DNA of 64,000 bases from Methanobrevibacter sp. (GTDB taxonomy: Archaea > Methanobacteriota > Methanobacteria > Methanobacteriales > Methanobacteriaceae), in contig NZ_JAFQQZ010000044.1 of NCBI RefSeq assembly GCF_017410345.1, forward strand, positions 1 through 64,000, given 5' to 3'. The stretch's first letter is position 1. Each line of letters starts with the position of its first letter. Position numbers and translations under genes: made by a program. The notes beneath the pieces were generated by a model. The model did no database searches. It was not told the DNA's origin and worked only from the letters and a program-made list of their open reading frames with translations. This document shows positions 17,823 to 26,897 of the stretch, piece after piece.

Positions 17823-18920
17823 CTATTCAAAGAATTCTTTAATTGCCTTAATGATTAAATCCAAGTCTTCTTGAGTGAGCTTTGCATGAATAGGAAGTGA
17901 CAATACCTCTTCAACAATCTCATCAGTTACTGGAAGAGCTTGATCATAGCCCATATTGGTGTATAGGACTTGATTATAGAGAGGAATTGGATAATAGATA
18001 CCATTTCCAATGCCATTTTCAATCAAGAAATCAGAGAGCTCATCTCTTTTTCCATCCTTGACCTTAATTGTGTATTGGTGGTAAACATGCTTGTAGCCAT
18101 CCTTTACAATAGGGGTTTCAATTCCATCAATGCCCTTCAAACCTTCATTAAGGTATTTTGCATTTGCAATTCTCTTTTCATTGAAGGAATCTATTTTCTT
18201 AAGCTGTTCAATACCAATGGCCGCTCCAATGTCAGTCATCCTGAAGTTGTATCCCAATACGTCATGATGGTATTTGGTGGCAGAACCGTGAGCCCTGTAT
18301 ACCTTTGCGTTTTCTGCAAATTCCTCATTGTTTGTGGTGATCATACCGCCTTCACTGGTTGTCATGTTCTTGGTAGGATAGAAACTGAAACAGGCCATGT
18401 CTCCAAGATTGCCTACCTTGACACCATTGTATTCGGCACCATGGGCTTGAGCGGCATCTTCAATCACAATCAAATCATGTTCCTTTGCAATTTTCATTAT
18501 GGCGTCCATATCTGCAGATTGTCCATACAATTGAACAGGCATAATGGCTTTTGTCTTGTCAGTGATTGCCTCTTCGATTTTTGCAGGGTCTAAAGTAAAT
18601 GTTTCAGGGTCGATATCTACAAAGACAGGTTTTGCGCCAGTGAATAGAATGGAGTTACCGGTAGCTGCAAATGTGAACGGACTGGTAATCACTTCATCAC
18701 CTTCGCCGATTCCTGCAGCCAAGACAGCCACATGCAATGCGGAAGTTCCTGAATTGGTGGCAATTCCATACTTTGCACCTACATATTTTGCAAATTCCTC
18801 TTCAAATTCAATTACTTTCGGTCCCTGTGCAATCATACCTGATTTCATTACATCAATTACTGCATTTATCTCTTCCTCTTCAATAACAGGACTAGCTATT
18901 GAAACTTTAATGTCTGCCAT
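17823..18920 (-). CDS. DegT/DnrJ/EryC1/StrS-family aminotransferase
   Basis: PLP-dependent sugar aminotransferase, usually acting on nucleotide-linked keto sugars for surface polysaccharide or glycoprotein synthesis. Motifs: [11 protein letters not shown] near residue 60, [15 protein letters not shown], the PLP lysine in [15 protein letters not shown], and [17 protein letters not shown]. 365 residues, normal. No other sugar-nucleotide genes adjoin it, so its product is unknown. A promoter must lie in the 260-base gap to trm1. Confidence 0.93.
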   Translation of the reverse strand: MADIKVSIASPVIEEEEINAVIDVMKSGMIAQGPKVIEFEEEFAKYVGAKYGIATNSGTSALHVAVLAAGIGEGDEVITSPFTFAATGNSILFTGAKPVFVDIDPETFTLDPAKIEEAITDKTKAIMPVQLYGQSADMDAIMKIAKEHDLIVIEDAAQAHGAEYNGVKVGNLGDMACFSFYPTKNMTTSEGGMITTNNEEFAENAKVYRAHGSATKYHHDVLGYNFRMTDIGAAIGIEQLKKIDSFNEKRIANAKYLNEGLKGIDGIETPIVKDGYKHVYHQYTIKVKDGKRDELSDFLIENGIGNGIYYPIPLYNQVLYTNMGYDQALPVTDEIVEEVLSLPIHAKLTQEDLDLIIKAIKEFFE

Positions 18921-19181
18921 ATTTTCACCTATAATGAATAAAACAATTGTTTTAATTAAAACTTATTTCAATGAAATTTTAATATTTTTTAATATGAAAA
19001 TTAATTATTTCTAAGATTTTTTGTAGTTAAATAGTTTATAATAGTCTATTTATACTTTGTATTATATTAGTTTTATTATAATTCTTAAATTTATTTAAAT
19101 AAAATGAAAAATAAATATTTATAAGAATATTAAATTAAAAGAATTTTAAAAGCAAATGAAAATTTAAAAAGGACAGAAAAT

Positions 19182-20396
19182 ATGGATAATAATCAAAATA
19201 ATAATTATCAAAATGATTACAATATAGAAATCAAGGAGTATAGGGAGGATGAACTCAAGGTCATCGAAGAGGGTGAAGTGAAGATAAAATTCCCTGACTT
19301 TGACAAGGTTTCATCAGATGCTCCCGTCTTCTATAATCCAAGAATGGAATTCAATAGGGACAACTCAATTCTTGCACTTCAGGCATACCAAAGGGAAGTT
19401 GATAGGGAAATAAACATCTGCGATCTCTTTGGAGGAAGCGGAATCAGAGGAATCCGCTATAAGAAGGAAATCGATGGTGTCGGTGATGTTGCAATAAACG
19501 ACATCAGCCCCCTTGCAAATGAATTCACCAGAATCAATGCAGAGCTGAATGAAGTTGAAGTTGAAATAGACCAAAAGGAAGCGAACAACGAACTGCGAAG
19601 CAATATGGGAAGGTTTGATGTAATTGACATCGATCCATTCGGAACCCCTTCACCATTTGTGGATTCTGCAGGATACAATCTAAAAAGGGATTCACTTCTT
19701 TGCCTAACTGCAACAGACACTTCATGCCTTTGTGGAACATACGAAGAGCCATGCATCAGGAAATACAATGCACAGCCATACAAGAGCGAATACTGTCATG
19801 AAAACGGAATCAGGATTCTCATTGGATTTGCAGCATTGACCCTTGCAAAATATCAGAAATACATTGAAGTGAAGATGTCCCACAGTAGCGAGCATTACAT
19901 GAGAACCTATCTGAAGGTAAGAAAAGGCTCAAAAGCGACAGACGAATCATTGAAGAACATTGGATATATTGCACATTGCAGAGATTGCCTATATAGAGAG
20001 GAATACAAAGGCCTTGCAAGCAGCACCCCTGAATTCTGTCCGGTATGTGGTGAAAAGCTGATTGCAGCTGGCCCAATGTGGCTGGGACCTATCCAAAATG
20101 AGGAGTTTATAGATTCAATGATTGAAATAGCTGAGGAAAAGGAGCTTAATCAAAAGGACAAGGTCTTGAAGCTATTGAATTCATGCAAGATAGAGGCAAA
20201 TGCACCAAGCACATTCTATGATATCCACAAGGTCTGCAGAGTATTGAAGATCAGCGCACCTAAGTTTGACAAGGTATTTGACAGCCTGAAAGAAAAAGGA
20301 TTCGTTGCAGTTAAGACACATTACAGTCCTCTTGGAATAAAGACCGATGCAAGCAATGAGGAATTGATGGATATTATAAAGGAATTGGCTGAATAG
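19182..20396 (+). CDS. trm1: tRNA (guanine(26)-N(2))-dimethyltransferase
   Basis: Uses S-adenosylmethionine to methylate G26 (to m2,2G) in tRNA. Visible motifs: VFYNPRMEFNRDNS, the SAM site DLFGGSGIRGIRY, NDISPLANEF, and the catalytic DIDPFGTPSPFVDSA. A zinc pair typical of archaeal Trm1, CRDCLYRE...CPVCGEK, lies at about residues 268-291, before the C-terminal helical domain. 404 residues, normal. Start preceded by AAGGA; a TATA-like box (ATATTTATAAG, near 19117-19127) lies about 60 bases upstream. Confidence 0.95.
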   Translation: MDNNQNNNYQNDYNIEIKEYREDELKVIEEGEVKIKFPDFDKVSSDAPVFYNPRMEFNRDNSILALQAYQREVDREINICDLFGGSGIRGIRYKKEIDGVGDVAINDISPLANEFTRINAELNEVEVEIDQKEANNELRSNMGRFDVIDIDPFGTPSPFVDSAGYNLKRDSLLCLTATDTSCLCGTYEEPCIRKYNAQPYKSEYCHENGIRILIGFAALTLAKYQKYIEVKMSHSSEHYMRTYLKVRKGSKATDESLKNIGYIAHCRDCLYREEYKGLASSTPEFCPVCGEKLIAAGPMWLGPIQNEEFIDSMIEIAEEKELNQKDKVLKLLNSCKIEANAPSTFYDIHKVCRVLKISAPKFDKVFDSLKEKGFVAVKTHYSPLGIKTDASNEELMDIIKELAE

Positions 20397-20721
20397 AAAT
20401 TGAAACTAAACTCAATTAAGTATAATATAAAAGATTGAAAGTTTTTAAGGGATTTTATCCAAGAAAATGAGATTATAATAAAAAAGAATTTCTTAAATTG
20501 GAATATACGAACAAATTATTAGTAAAATATACTTTAAATAATTAAAATAAAATTTATTTTAAAAAATATTTGATAATCAATAAAATAAACAAATAAAAAT
20601 AAAATTTATCAAAAATTAGAAAAAAATAAGAAAAATAAGAAAAGTTTTATATATAAATTATTACAAAAATAAGTATGTTATATTAATATGGTTTTAACCT
20701 ATAAACACGAAACTAGTTGCA
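20397..20721. other. 325-base intergenic region with the Lrp-type regulator promoter
   Basis: Very AT-rich with no gene. The clearest signal is a TATA box (GTTTTATATATAAATT, 20644-20659), itself nearly palindromic, predicting transcription from about 20675. Confidence 0.45.
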
Positions 20722-20775
20722 ATGATTAAAACCCCTATAGAATTGCAATTCAATAAAAACTCAAAAAGTGAAAAT

Positions 20776-21255
20776 ATGTGTGCAAAAAAGAATGATGAAA
20801 TAATCAAATTAGATGAAACTGATATCAAAATTCTAAAGATTATCAACGATGACGTTAGAATTTCATACAGACAGATATCACGTGATTTAGGAATTTCTGT
20901 AGGAACTGTACACAATCGTATCGATAAAATGCTTAAATCCGGTGTCATTGAAAAATTCGCACCAGTTTTAAACCATAAGAAATTAGGCTATGCACTTACC
21001 AGCATTATCGGCGTCAACGTAAAAGGTCAGGAACTTGAAGCTTGGGAAGCTGAAATCTCAAACAACAAGAATGTTGTAGGCCTTTATGACGTTACCGGCC
21101 AATACGATGCAATTGTAATTGCAAAATTCAAAGATACTGATGAATTGGACAAATTCCTTAAAGAATTGCTTAAATCCGGTTGTATTGAAAAGACAATTAC
21201 ACAAACTGTACTTAATATCGTTAAAGAAGATATTGGATCCGCCAATATCCTTTAA
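20776..21255 (+). CDS. Lrp/AsnC-family transcriptional regulator
   Basis: DNA-binding regulator, probably oligomeric and responsive to an amino acid. The helix-turn-helix is LDETDIKILKIINDDVR...QISRDLGISVGTVHNRIDKM, followed by an AsnC effector domain (GVNVKGQELEAWEA; VTGQYDAIVIAKF). The longest frame starts at 20722 without a ribosome site; the ATG at 20776, behind a GTGA, gives the usual short arm before LDETD and is preferred, but this choice is uncertain. Single gene; target genes are unknown, though autoregulation is common in the family. Confidence 0.88.
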   Translation: MCAKKNDEIIKLDETDIKILKIINDDVRISYRQISRDLGISVGTVHNRIDKMLKSGVIEKFAPVLNHKKLGYALTSIIGVNVKGQELEAWEAEISNNKNVVGLYDVTGQYDAIVIAKFKDTDELDKFLKELLKSGCIEKTITQTVLNIVKEDIGSANIL

Positions 21256-21656
21256 TCTTAAGTGCATTCAAATTTAAATGATAGTAATTAAATAATTTTA
21301 TATTAAACCCCTTTTTAAGATTATAAAATTATTTTAATTATTATTCAACCCCTTTTTTTAACTCCTTTTTTATTCATTTTAAATTCTTGAAGTTAATTTT
21401 ATGGACTTTTTTTAATTGAAAATATCATAAGTGTTTTCAAGAATCCAAATATTTCAAGCTAATTTTACTAATGGATTGGCAAAATGCAATTTTAAAACAA
21501 TTTAATATAGAAAATTTTATTAAATTAATCAAAAAATATATAAATATACAATTATATTATTGTAATTATAGAAAAAATAAAAAAGTTAATTCTAAAAACT
21601 TTTAGAATAAAGTAAAAATTTTTTATTTTTATCAATTATAAAGAAGGTAAACAAAA
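21256..21656. promoter_or_regulatory. mptA promoter and leader with 9-2-9 palindrome
   Basis: A 400-base AT-rich gap. A TATA box (AAAAATATATAAATATA, 21532-21548) predicts a start near 21570 and a leader of about 90 bases. In that leader ATTCTAAAA (21589-21597) and TTTTAGAAT (21600-21608) form a perfect inverted repeat with a 2-base spacer, a possible operator or RNA hairpin. Upstream only T-rich terminator-like stretches following the Lrp gene are seen. Confidence 0.5.
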
Positions 21657-22598
21657 ATGGTAGTTTGTCTCCCAGACACACAAGATGATGAACCACGTAT
21701 CCCTATTCACTTAAGTAGAGTAGGCGTTACTGGCGTCAAAAAACTTTTAACTATTAATAGAAAAGAAAAAAGACCAATCATATTGCTACCTACTTTTGAT
21801 GCTTTTGTAGATTTGCCAAGCACTCAAAAAGGTACACATATGTCTAGAACTCCTGAAGCTATCAGTGAAGTTGTTGATGAGGTTGCTACTAGTTCCACAA
21901 CAGGTGTCGAATCACTTTGTGCTGAAATCGTCACCAGGATGCTTGAAAAGCACGAATACGCTAAACGTGTTGAAGTGAACATGACCAGTGACTACATGTT
22001 CATGAAAGAGTCTCCAGTAACCGACAATAGGTCACAGGAAATGGCTAAGCTAATAGCTCATGCTGTTGGTATCAGAAACGATGACGGATCCATTTCCATC
22101 AGAAAAGCCATTGGAGCTCAAGTTCTTGGAATGACTGTCTGTCCATGTGCACAGGAATCTGTAAGGGAAGTTGATAAGAGCAATTTATTGAAATTCTTAG
22201 ATGAAGAGACCTGTCAAAAAGTATTGGATACTGTAACTTTCGCTTCTCACAACCAAAGAGGAGAAGGAACAATCTTGATAGAAGTTCCTGAAAAGGAATA
22301 CATCGATGGTGAGAAATTGATTGAAATCATTGAATCCTCCATGAGTTCCCCTATTTCAGAACTTTTAAAACGTCCTGATGAAAATGCAGTTGTAATGAAT
22401 GCTCACAAGAATCCTGTATTCGTAGAGGATTGTGTAAGGACAATGAATGAAAAGATCGTTGAGGCATTTTCATACTTGCCTGATGACACATTGATCACTA
22501 CAAGACAGGAAAACCATGAAAGTATTCACAGACACAATGCTTATGCAGAAAAAGTTTCAACTTTAGGTTCCCTTAAAGAGGAACTTAATTTAGAATAA
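21657..22598 (+). CDS. mptA: GTP cyclohydrolase MptA
   Basis: Iron-dependent GTP cyclohydrolase that starts pterin synthesis for tetrahydromethanopterin, giving 7,8-dihydroneopterin 2',3'-cyclic phosphate. The N-terminus PDTQDDEPRIPIHLSRVGVTG and the segments LPTFDAFVDLPSTQKGTHMSR and VCPCAQESV match the COG1469/FolE2-type family. 313 residues, typical for methanogens. Start preceded by AAGGTAA. Single gene with a structured leader and its own terminator. Confidence 0.95.
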   Translation: MVVCLPDTQDDEPRIPIHLSRVGVTGVKKLLTINRKEKRPIILLPTFDAFVDLPSTQKGTHMSRTPEAISEVVDEVATSSTTGVESLCAEIVTRMLEKHEYAKRVEVNMTSDYMFMKESPVTDNRSQEMAKLIAHAVGIRNDDGSISIRKAIGAQVLGMTVCPCAQESVREVDKSNLLKFLDEETCQKVLDTVTFASHNQRGEGTILIEVPEKEYIDGEKLIEIIESSMSSPISELLKRPDENAVVMNAHKNPVFVEDCVRTMNEKIVEAFSYLPDDTLITTRQENHESIHRHNAYAEKVSTLGSLKEELNLE

Positions 22599-22607
22599 GA
22601 AGTTTTC

Positions 22608-22649
22608 ATTAAGTCAATGGACTTAATCCAAACTTTATTTTTTCTTTTT
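22608..22649 (+). terminator. mptA terminator
   Basis: ATTAAGTC (22608-22615) and GACTTAAT (22620-22627) form a perfect 8-bp stem with loop AATG, followed by a T-rich tract (22636-22649). It begins 9 bases after the mptA stop codon. Confidence 0.75.
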
Positions 22650-22849
22650 AAACACATGCAAATATTGCTTATTTGCTTAATATACTAAAAAATAAGATAA
22701 TAAAAATAAGAACTATTTTTAATATTTAATAGACCTAGTCAATATAAGGTTTATTAAACTAATTTTATCAAAACAATTAATGACCAGTGAATAGATTGAA
22801 CTAATTTTATTAAAAAATAAATTTCCATCCCCCATTTCATGATTTAAGT

Positions 22850-22888
22850 ATGCAAGTAAGTACTTGCATTCGAAAACCTTTATATAAT
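22850..22888 (+). promoter_or_regulatory. operator-like palindrome next to a TATA box
   Basis: ATGCAAGTA (22850-22858) and TACTTGCAT (22861-22869) form a perfect 9-bp inverted repeat with a 2-base spacer. It adjoins CGAAAACC and the TATA box CTTTATATAAT (22878-22888), so it sits just upstream of the core promoter for the small membrane protein at 22952. The predicted start of transcription is near 22912. The remainder of the 353-base gap after mptA is AT-rich without other signals. Confidence 0.6.
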
Positions 22889-22951
22889 CGTTTTAATAGA
22901 TAAAAGAGTAAGCAAAATTAATTTCACTTAAAAAAATTGGGGGAAAAAATT

Positions 22952-23110
22952 ATGAGTACTATTCTAATAATAAGTTTAATATTAATTTTAATTTCAGTCG
23001 GTGTTTCATATCTGTCTTATCTTTCTTTCATTAAGACTTACTCCGACGAAGCTAAAATCATTAATGAAATAATGGTTAAATATCCTAATAACTTAAGATA
23101 TTACGCATAA
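22952..23110 (+). CDS. 52-residue single-pass membrane protein
   Basis: A small gene below usual length cut-offs. It begins MSTILIISLILILISVGVSY, one hydrophobic helix at about residues 3-25, then a short polar tail ending NNLRYYA. GGGGGAAA lies 4-11 bases before the ATG, and a TATA box with a neighbouring perfect palindrome lies about 70 bases upstream, so the case for a real, regulated gene is good. No homology is recognised; function unknown. Confidence 0.7.
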   Translation: MSTILIISLILILISVGVSYLSYLSFIKTYSDEAKIINEIMVKYPNNLRYYA

Positions 23111-23153
23111 ATATCTAAAAAATAGTAAAAATCAAAGAATTAAATAATAAAAT

Positions 23154-23426
23154 TTAATCCTTTGCCCATCTTTTCAATTGAGGAAATACTTCATTCATCA
23201 TTTTAGAAGCTTCTTCAATGTTCATTTCCGGATGAACTTCCACCATCTTTTCACTGCAGAATGCAATCATTTCTTCCATAGTCATATCGGAAGTGAATTC
23301 ACCATCCTTAAAGCAGTAGATGCAGTAATCCTCATTTTTGGATCCGTCTGCATTGGTTCCATAAAGCTCTTCGGTCATAGGCATTGCACATGATTGACAA
23401 AATTTCTGATTTTCAAAATTTTCCAT
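23154..23426 (-). CDS. zinc-ribbon protein (putative Zn_ribbon_2 family)
   Basis: Small protein with a zinc ribbon: CQSCAMPMTEELYG near residues 10-23 and YCIYCFKDGEFTSD near 34-47 provide two CXXC pairs, and the C-terminal half is an amphipathic helix region (MTMEEMIAFCSEKMVEVHP). 90 residues. This matches the putative zinc-ribbon family often found in anaerobes; role unknown. Converges on the small membrane protein gene with 43 bases between them. Confidence 0.82.
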   Translation of the reverse strand: MENFENQKFCQSCAMPMTEELYGTNADGSKNEDYCIYCFKDGEFTSDMTMEEMIAFCSEKMVEVHPEMNIEEASKMMNEVFPQLKRWAKD

Positions 23427-23496
23427 AATATCTTTTTCCTAAATTTATACTTATATCTATTGAATCTTACCAATATTATAATTTTCGAAAGAGCAT

Positions 23497-24666
23497 TTAT
23501 AAAGTATTCTGATTCATGATTTCCAAAATGGAATCAATTCCATTAAGTGATTTCAGTTTTTCTCCAATTTGGAGAGCGTTTTCTCTAAAAATAGAATCAT
23601 TTATCAGTTTTTCACTTTCAGATTTTATGATATCGCTTTTAAACTCATCAATTCCCAATACTTTACCAGAACCTGCCTTTTCAACAGATCGGCCATTATA
23701 AATACGTTCAAACACTCGTCCAGGACATATCAATTGGGGAACTCCATATATCAGGCCATCTATTACGCTATTTTGACCGCCATGATTTATGAACAATACA
23801 GCATTCTTAAGCAGTTTGGAAAAATCCCAGCGATTGTCAACATGAATATTATTATAATCCTGCTTTTCAAGTCCTAAAGAAGCAATGTAAACCTCATATT
23901 TGCTATCAATAAAGGCATCTTTAACTTCATTGAGCATCTTATTTGGTGAAATGGTTCCGTTTCCCATATAAACCAATATGACGTTCCTATCATCATCAGA
24001 ATAATCGTCTTCATTAAACTCCACATCTTTCCAAGTTCCACAAAAAGTCACATTATCCTTATCAAACGGTTCCAGTTCATGAATGCTTGGAACGAATGAC
24101 TCATCTGCCCACTTGAAAAGATCCAATGATGAATCAACTTCTGGAAGGTCATTTTCCTTTAAAAACTTCTTCAGCCCTTTGGCATACTTTGGACTGGAGG
24201 CATATTCAGTCTGTGTCGGATAGCTTACAGTTGAATATAATGGCTTATTCTCAAGTTTTGAAGCAATAATTGCAGACATATTGAACTCCGAATAGACAAT
24301 ATCCGGATTGAAATCCTTAATGGCATCTTGCATATTCTGAACACTTTTTACTAAATAATTATAATCAATATTTCCTGTAAAATGCAAGACATCCTCAAAG
24401 CTCCCTACATTCTTCCTTTCAATGATTCCCAATTTCTGAGCCATAGGAAATGTTCTACTGGCAATGGCTTTAGGAAGCCCAAGTGGCATAGGGACTTCAA
24501 GATAATAGTTCTTGACTCCATCAATTGGCTTATAATTCACATCTTCTGCCATACAAGTGGCAACTTCAATACCTGCATCCCTAAAATGTTCAACGAGCAG
24601 CCTAGCTCTACCGGAAGGACCAGCGGTTTCCGCCATTGCAGACATTGAACCAACCAATACTCTCAT
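23497..24666 (-). CDS. glycosyltransferase, MGT/MurG-like GT-B fold
   Basis: Probable UDP-sugar-dependent glycosyltransferase. The N-terminal domain starts MRVLVGSMSAMAETAGPSGR (a GT-B acceptor-domain loop) and the C-terminal donor site is LFINHGGQNSVIDGLIYGVP followed by GRVFERIYNGRSVEKAGSG, typical of GT1/GT28-like enzymes. 389 residues. Acceptor unknown; lipid or cell-surface glycosylation would be usual. It starts 2 bases after the stop of the small gene upstream, so the two are translationally coupled. Confidence 0.87.
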   Translation of the reverse strand: MRVLVGSMSAMAETAGPSGRARLLVEHFRDAGIEVATCMAEDVNYKPIDGVKNYYLEVPMPLGLPKAIASRTFPMAQKLGIIERKNVGSFEDVLHFTGNIDYNYLVKSVQNMQDAIKDFNPDIVYSEFNMSAIIASKLENKPLYSTVSYPTQTEYASSPKYAKGLKKFLKENDLPEVDSSLDLFKWADESFVPSIHELEPFDKDNVTFCGTWKDVEFNEDDYSDDDRNVILVYMGNGTISPNKMLNEVKDAFIDSKYEVYIASLGLEKQDYNNIHVDNRWDFSKLLKNAVLFINHGGQNSVIDGLIYGVPQLICPGRVFERIYNGRSVEKAGSGKVLGIDEFKSDIIKSESEKLINDSIFRENALQIGEKLKSLNGIDSILEIMNQNTL

Positions 24667-24668
24667 AT

Positions 24669-25001
24669 TTACACCATAATCTCTTTTACAAACATTGAAT
24701 TATTGCATTCATAAGCAAAAGCCTCTTGCTCCAATACATCATTATTTTCTATAAACCAGCATTCAAATATGGATTCCGGTAAACTATCATATGATGAAGT
24801 GAAAATAGTTATCAACAGCTCATCAAACTCTCTGGATTTATAAAATCCCTTCACTTCAGTAATATATAAGCTATCATAGCCATTTTGATTTAATCGATCA
24901 ATCAGCACATCAAGAATCTCTTCATATTCTATAGGAATCAAGCCCATTTTCAAGAACTTATAGATAGGTATGTGAAATACATATTTTTTATCTAATTCCA
25001 T
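24669..25001 (-). CDS. hypothetical protein coupled to the glycosyltransferase
   Basis: Not recognised. 110 residues without membrane segments (MELDKKYVFHIPIYKFLKMG start; many aromatic and acidic residues), compatible with a small alpha/beta protein. GGGGG/GCG-type purine-rich DNA (GGGGGGCGAAATA) lies before the ATG. It is followed after 2 bases by the glycosyltransferase gene, so a shared function, perhaps as an accessory subunit, is possible but inferred only from position. Confidence 0.65.
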   Translation of the reverse strand: MELDKKYVFHIPIYKFLKMGLIPIEYEEILDVLIDRLNQNGYDSLYITEVKGFYKSREFDELLITIFTSSYDSLPESIFECWFIENNDVLEQEAFAYECNNSMFVKEIMV

Positions 25002-25172
25002 TATTTCGCCCCCCTTTAAAATTAATTGATTTTAATTCTTTAAAAAATCCGATAAAACATATATTGATTTCATGTTATATATTATTTTGTAAAATATATA
25101 TACTATCTAAATTAAAAATAAGATATATAAAAAATAAATTAAAATAATCAATTTAAAATAACAAGTGATTTT

Positions 25173-25634
25173 ATGTCAGAAATATTACTAAGAACTACAG
25201 GGCAGATTATAGGTCATTTCAACGCATATAAAGGTTCCAGACCAGCATTTCATGGAGAACATGTTGTCATTGTAAGAGGAATCAGCCGTGACCCAATCGA
25301 AATTGATGAAATGGAAGCCAAATTGGCAGAAGTCAAGGATATCCTCCAAGCGGAAGAAGCGGATGTCATGTCAGATGACGGCAAAGCATTTGTAGAAAAG
25401 GTAGACTCCTATATCAGAGATACAGAAGCTGCCGATACCGCACCTGATAATGGAGGAATACTTAAAATGAAAGAGCAATTGGAAGCTATGGGTTTGAATG
25501 TGGAGTACAAATTGTTCCTAATGCCTAATGTAGGTGCATTTGTAGCAATCTGGAAAGACAAATCCGGATTCGGACCATTATATGTTGAAGTAACCGCTTC
25601 TGAGAGAGGAGAAGCTGATACTGAAATGATATAA
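25173..25634 (+). CDS. DUF2120-family protein
   Basis: Conserved protein of unknown function that I match to DUF2120, a family of methanogenic archaea. 153 residues, cytoplasmic, with GRG-like start LLRTTGQIIGHFNAYKGSRP and a C-terminal beta segment FVAIWKDKSGFGPLYVEVTA. GTGAT precedes the start. The next gene on the same strand, cofG, begins 49 bases later; from memory the same pairing is seen in Methanothermobacter, suggesting a link with F420 or its use. Confidence 0.75.
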   Translation: MSEILLRTTGQIIGHFNAYKGSRPAFHGEHVVIVRGISRDPIEIDEMEAKLAEVKDILQAEEADVMSDDGKAFVEKVDSYIRDTEAADTAPDNGGILKMKEQLEAMGLNVEYKLFLMPNVGAFVAIWKDKSGFGPLYVEVTASERGEADTEMI

Positions 25635-25683
25635 GATATAATTTTAATTCTTAATTAAAACAAATAATAAAAAACTGGTTAAA

Positions 25684-26814
25684 ATGTCTGATTTATCTAA
25701 TATTGACTTTGAAAACCTTGGTCGTGAGGACCTAATAGCTATTTTGGAATGCAAGAAAGAGGACATTCTAAAGATTATGGCTTTAGCCAATTCCAAAAGG
25801 GAAAGCGATTATGTGACATATTCCAAAAATGTCTTCATTCCACTTACAAAGATATGCAGAAATGATTGCGGATACTGTGCATTCAAGCAAAGCCCGGATG
25901 ATCCTGATGCAATCATATTGTTGGACAAGGAAGAGGTATTGGCTACATTGAAGGAAGCTGAAAAGTACGGCTGCAAGGAAGCATTGTTTACAATGGGTGA
26001 GGATGCAGATACAGAACCTGCTGTAAAGGCAAAGTTAGAGAAATCAGGCTATAATAACATGATTGATTACATCTATGACATCTGCAAGATGACCGTTGAG
26101 GAAACAGATCTCCTTCCTCACACAAATGCAGGAAACTTCCCATACGAAGATATGAAAAAACTTAAAGAGTACAATATCTCAATGGGAATGATGCTCGAAA
26201 GTTCATCAGAGAGATTGATGAGCACAATAGCTCACGAAAAAAGTCCTGGAAAAGATCCTAAAATAAGACTCCAAACTATAGAAAATGCCGGAAAGCTCAA
26301 TATTGCATACACCACTGGAATATTGATTGGAATCGGTGAAACCAAGGAAGAAATAGCTGATTCACTGCTTAAGATAAAGGAGCTTTGCGATAAGTATGGC
26401 CACATTCAAGAGGTGATCATACAAAACTTTACTGTAAGCCCTGGAATTGAAATGGAAAGCTATGAAGAGCCAAGCCTTTTGGATATGGTCAGAACCGTTG
26501 CAGCTGCACAGCTCCTTTTCGATGAGGACGTTTCAGTTCAGGTCCCACCAAACCTAAACTATGAAACAAGCCAGATATTCCTTCTCTGCGGCACTGATGA
26601 CTGGGGAGGAGTCTCACCATTAAGCGAAGATTACGTGAACCCATCATCTCCATGGCCAACATTGGAAAAACTTGAAAAACTGACTAACGATGCAGGATAC
26701 GAATTAAAGGAAAGGCTTGCAATTTATGAAAAATACATAAATGAGAAATACATTGAAAATCCAGATTTGCTGGAAAAAACAAAAAGAGCTCAAGAAGAGA
26801 TTAATAATAATTAA
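25684..26814 (+). CDS. cofG: FO synthase subunit 1 (7,8-didemethyl-8-hydroxy-5-deazariboflavin synthase)
   Basis: Radical SAM enzyme that with CofH joins a tyrosine-derived fragment to a ribityl-uracil to make FO, the chromophore of coenzyme F420. The radical SAM cluster is CRNDCGYC with Cys58, Cys62 and Cys65; other blocks are CKEALFTMGEDADTEP, LLPHTNAGNF and GILIGIGETKEEI. 376 residues, normal. No cofH is visible in this window, so the second subunit is encoded elsewhere. Confidence 0.95.
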   Translation: MSDLSNIDFENLGREDLIAILECKKEDILKIMALANSKRESDYVTYSKNVFIPLTKICRNDCGYCAFKQSPDDPDAIILLDKEEVLATLKEAEKYGCKEALFTMGEDADTEPAVKAKLEKSGYNNMIDYIYDICKMTVEETDLLPHTNAGNFPYEDMKKLKEYNISMGMMLESSSERLMSTIAHEKSPGKDPKIRLQTIENAGKLNIAYTTGILIGIGETKEEIADSLLKIKELCDKYGHIQEVIIQNFTVSPGIEMESYEEPSLLDMVRTVAAAQLLFDEDVSVQVPPNLNYETSQIFLLCGTDDWGGVSPLSEDYVNPSSPWPTLEKLEKLTNDAGYELKERLAIYEKYINEKYIENPDLLEKTKRAQEEINNN

Positions 26815-26861
26815 TCTCCTTTTTTTAAAAAAAAGATTTAATAATAATATTGAAAAAAATT

Positions 26862-26897
26862 TTGGTCAAGGTTTTGGCCGAAGGCCAAAAAGCTTGG
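26862..26897 (-). terminator. GCCTTCGGC-core hairpin after the geranylgeranyl reductase gene
   Basis: TTTTGGCC (26872-26879) and GGCCAAAA (26883-26890) form a perfect 8-bp stem with loop GAA. On the minus strand it begins immediately after the reductase stop codon (CCAAGCTTTT...) and ends in a T-tract. It is the second copy of the element at 15507-15550 and may also end cofG transcripts from the other side. Confidence 0.65.
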
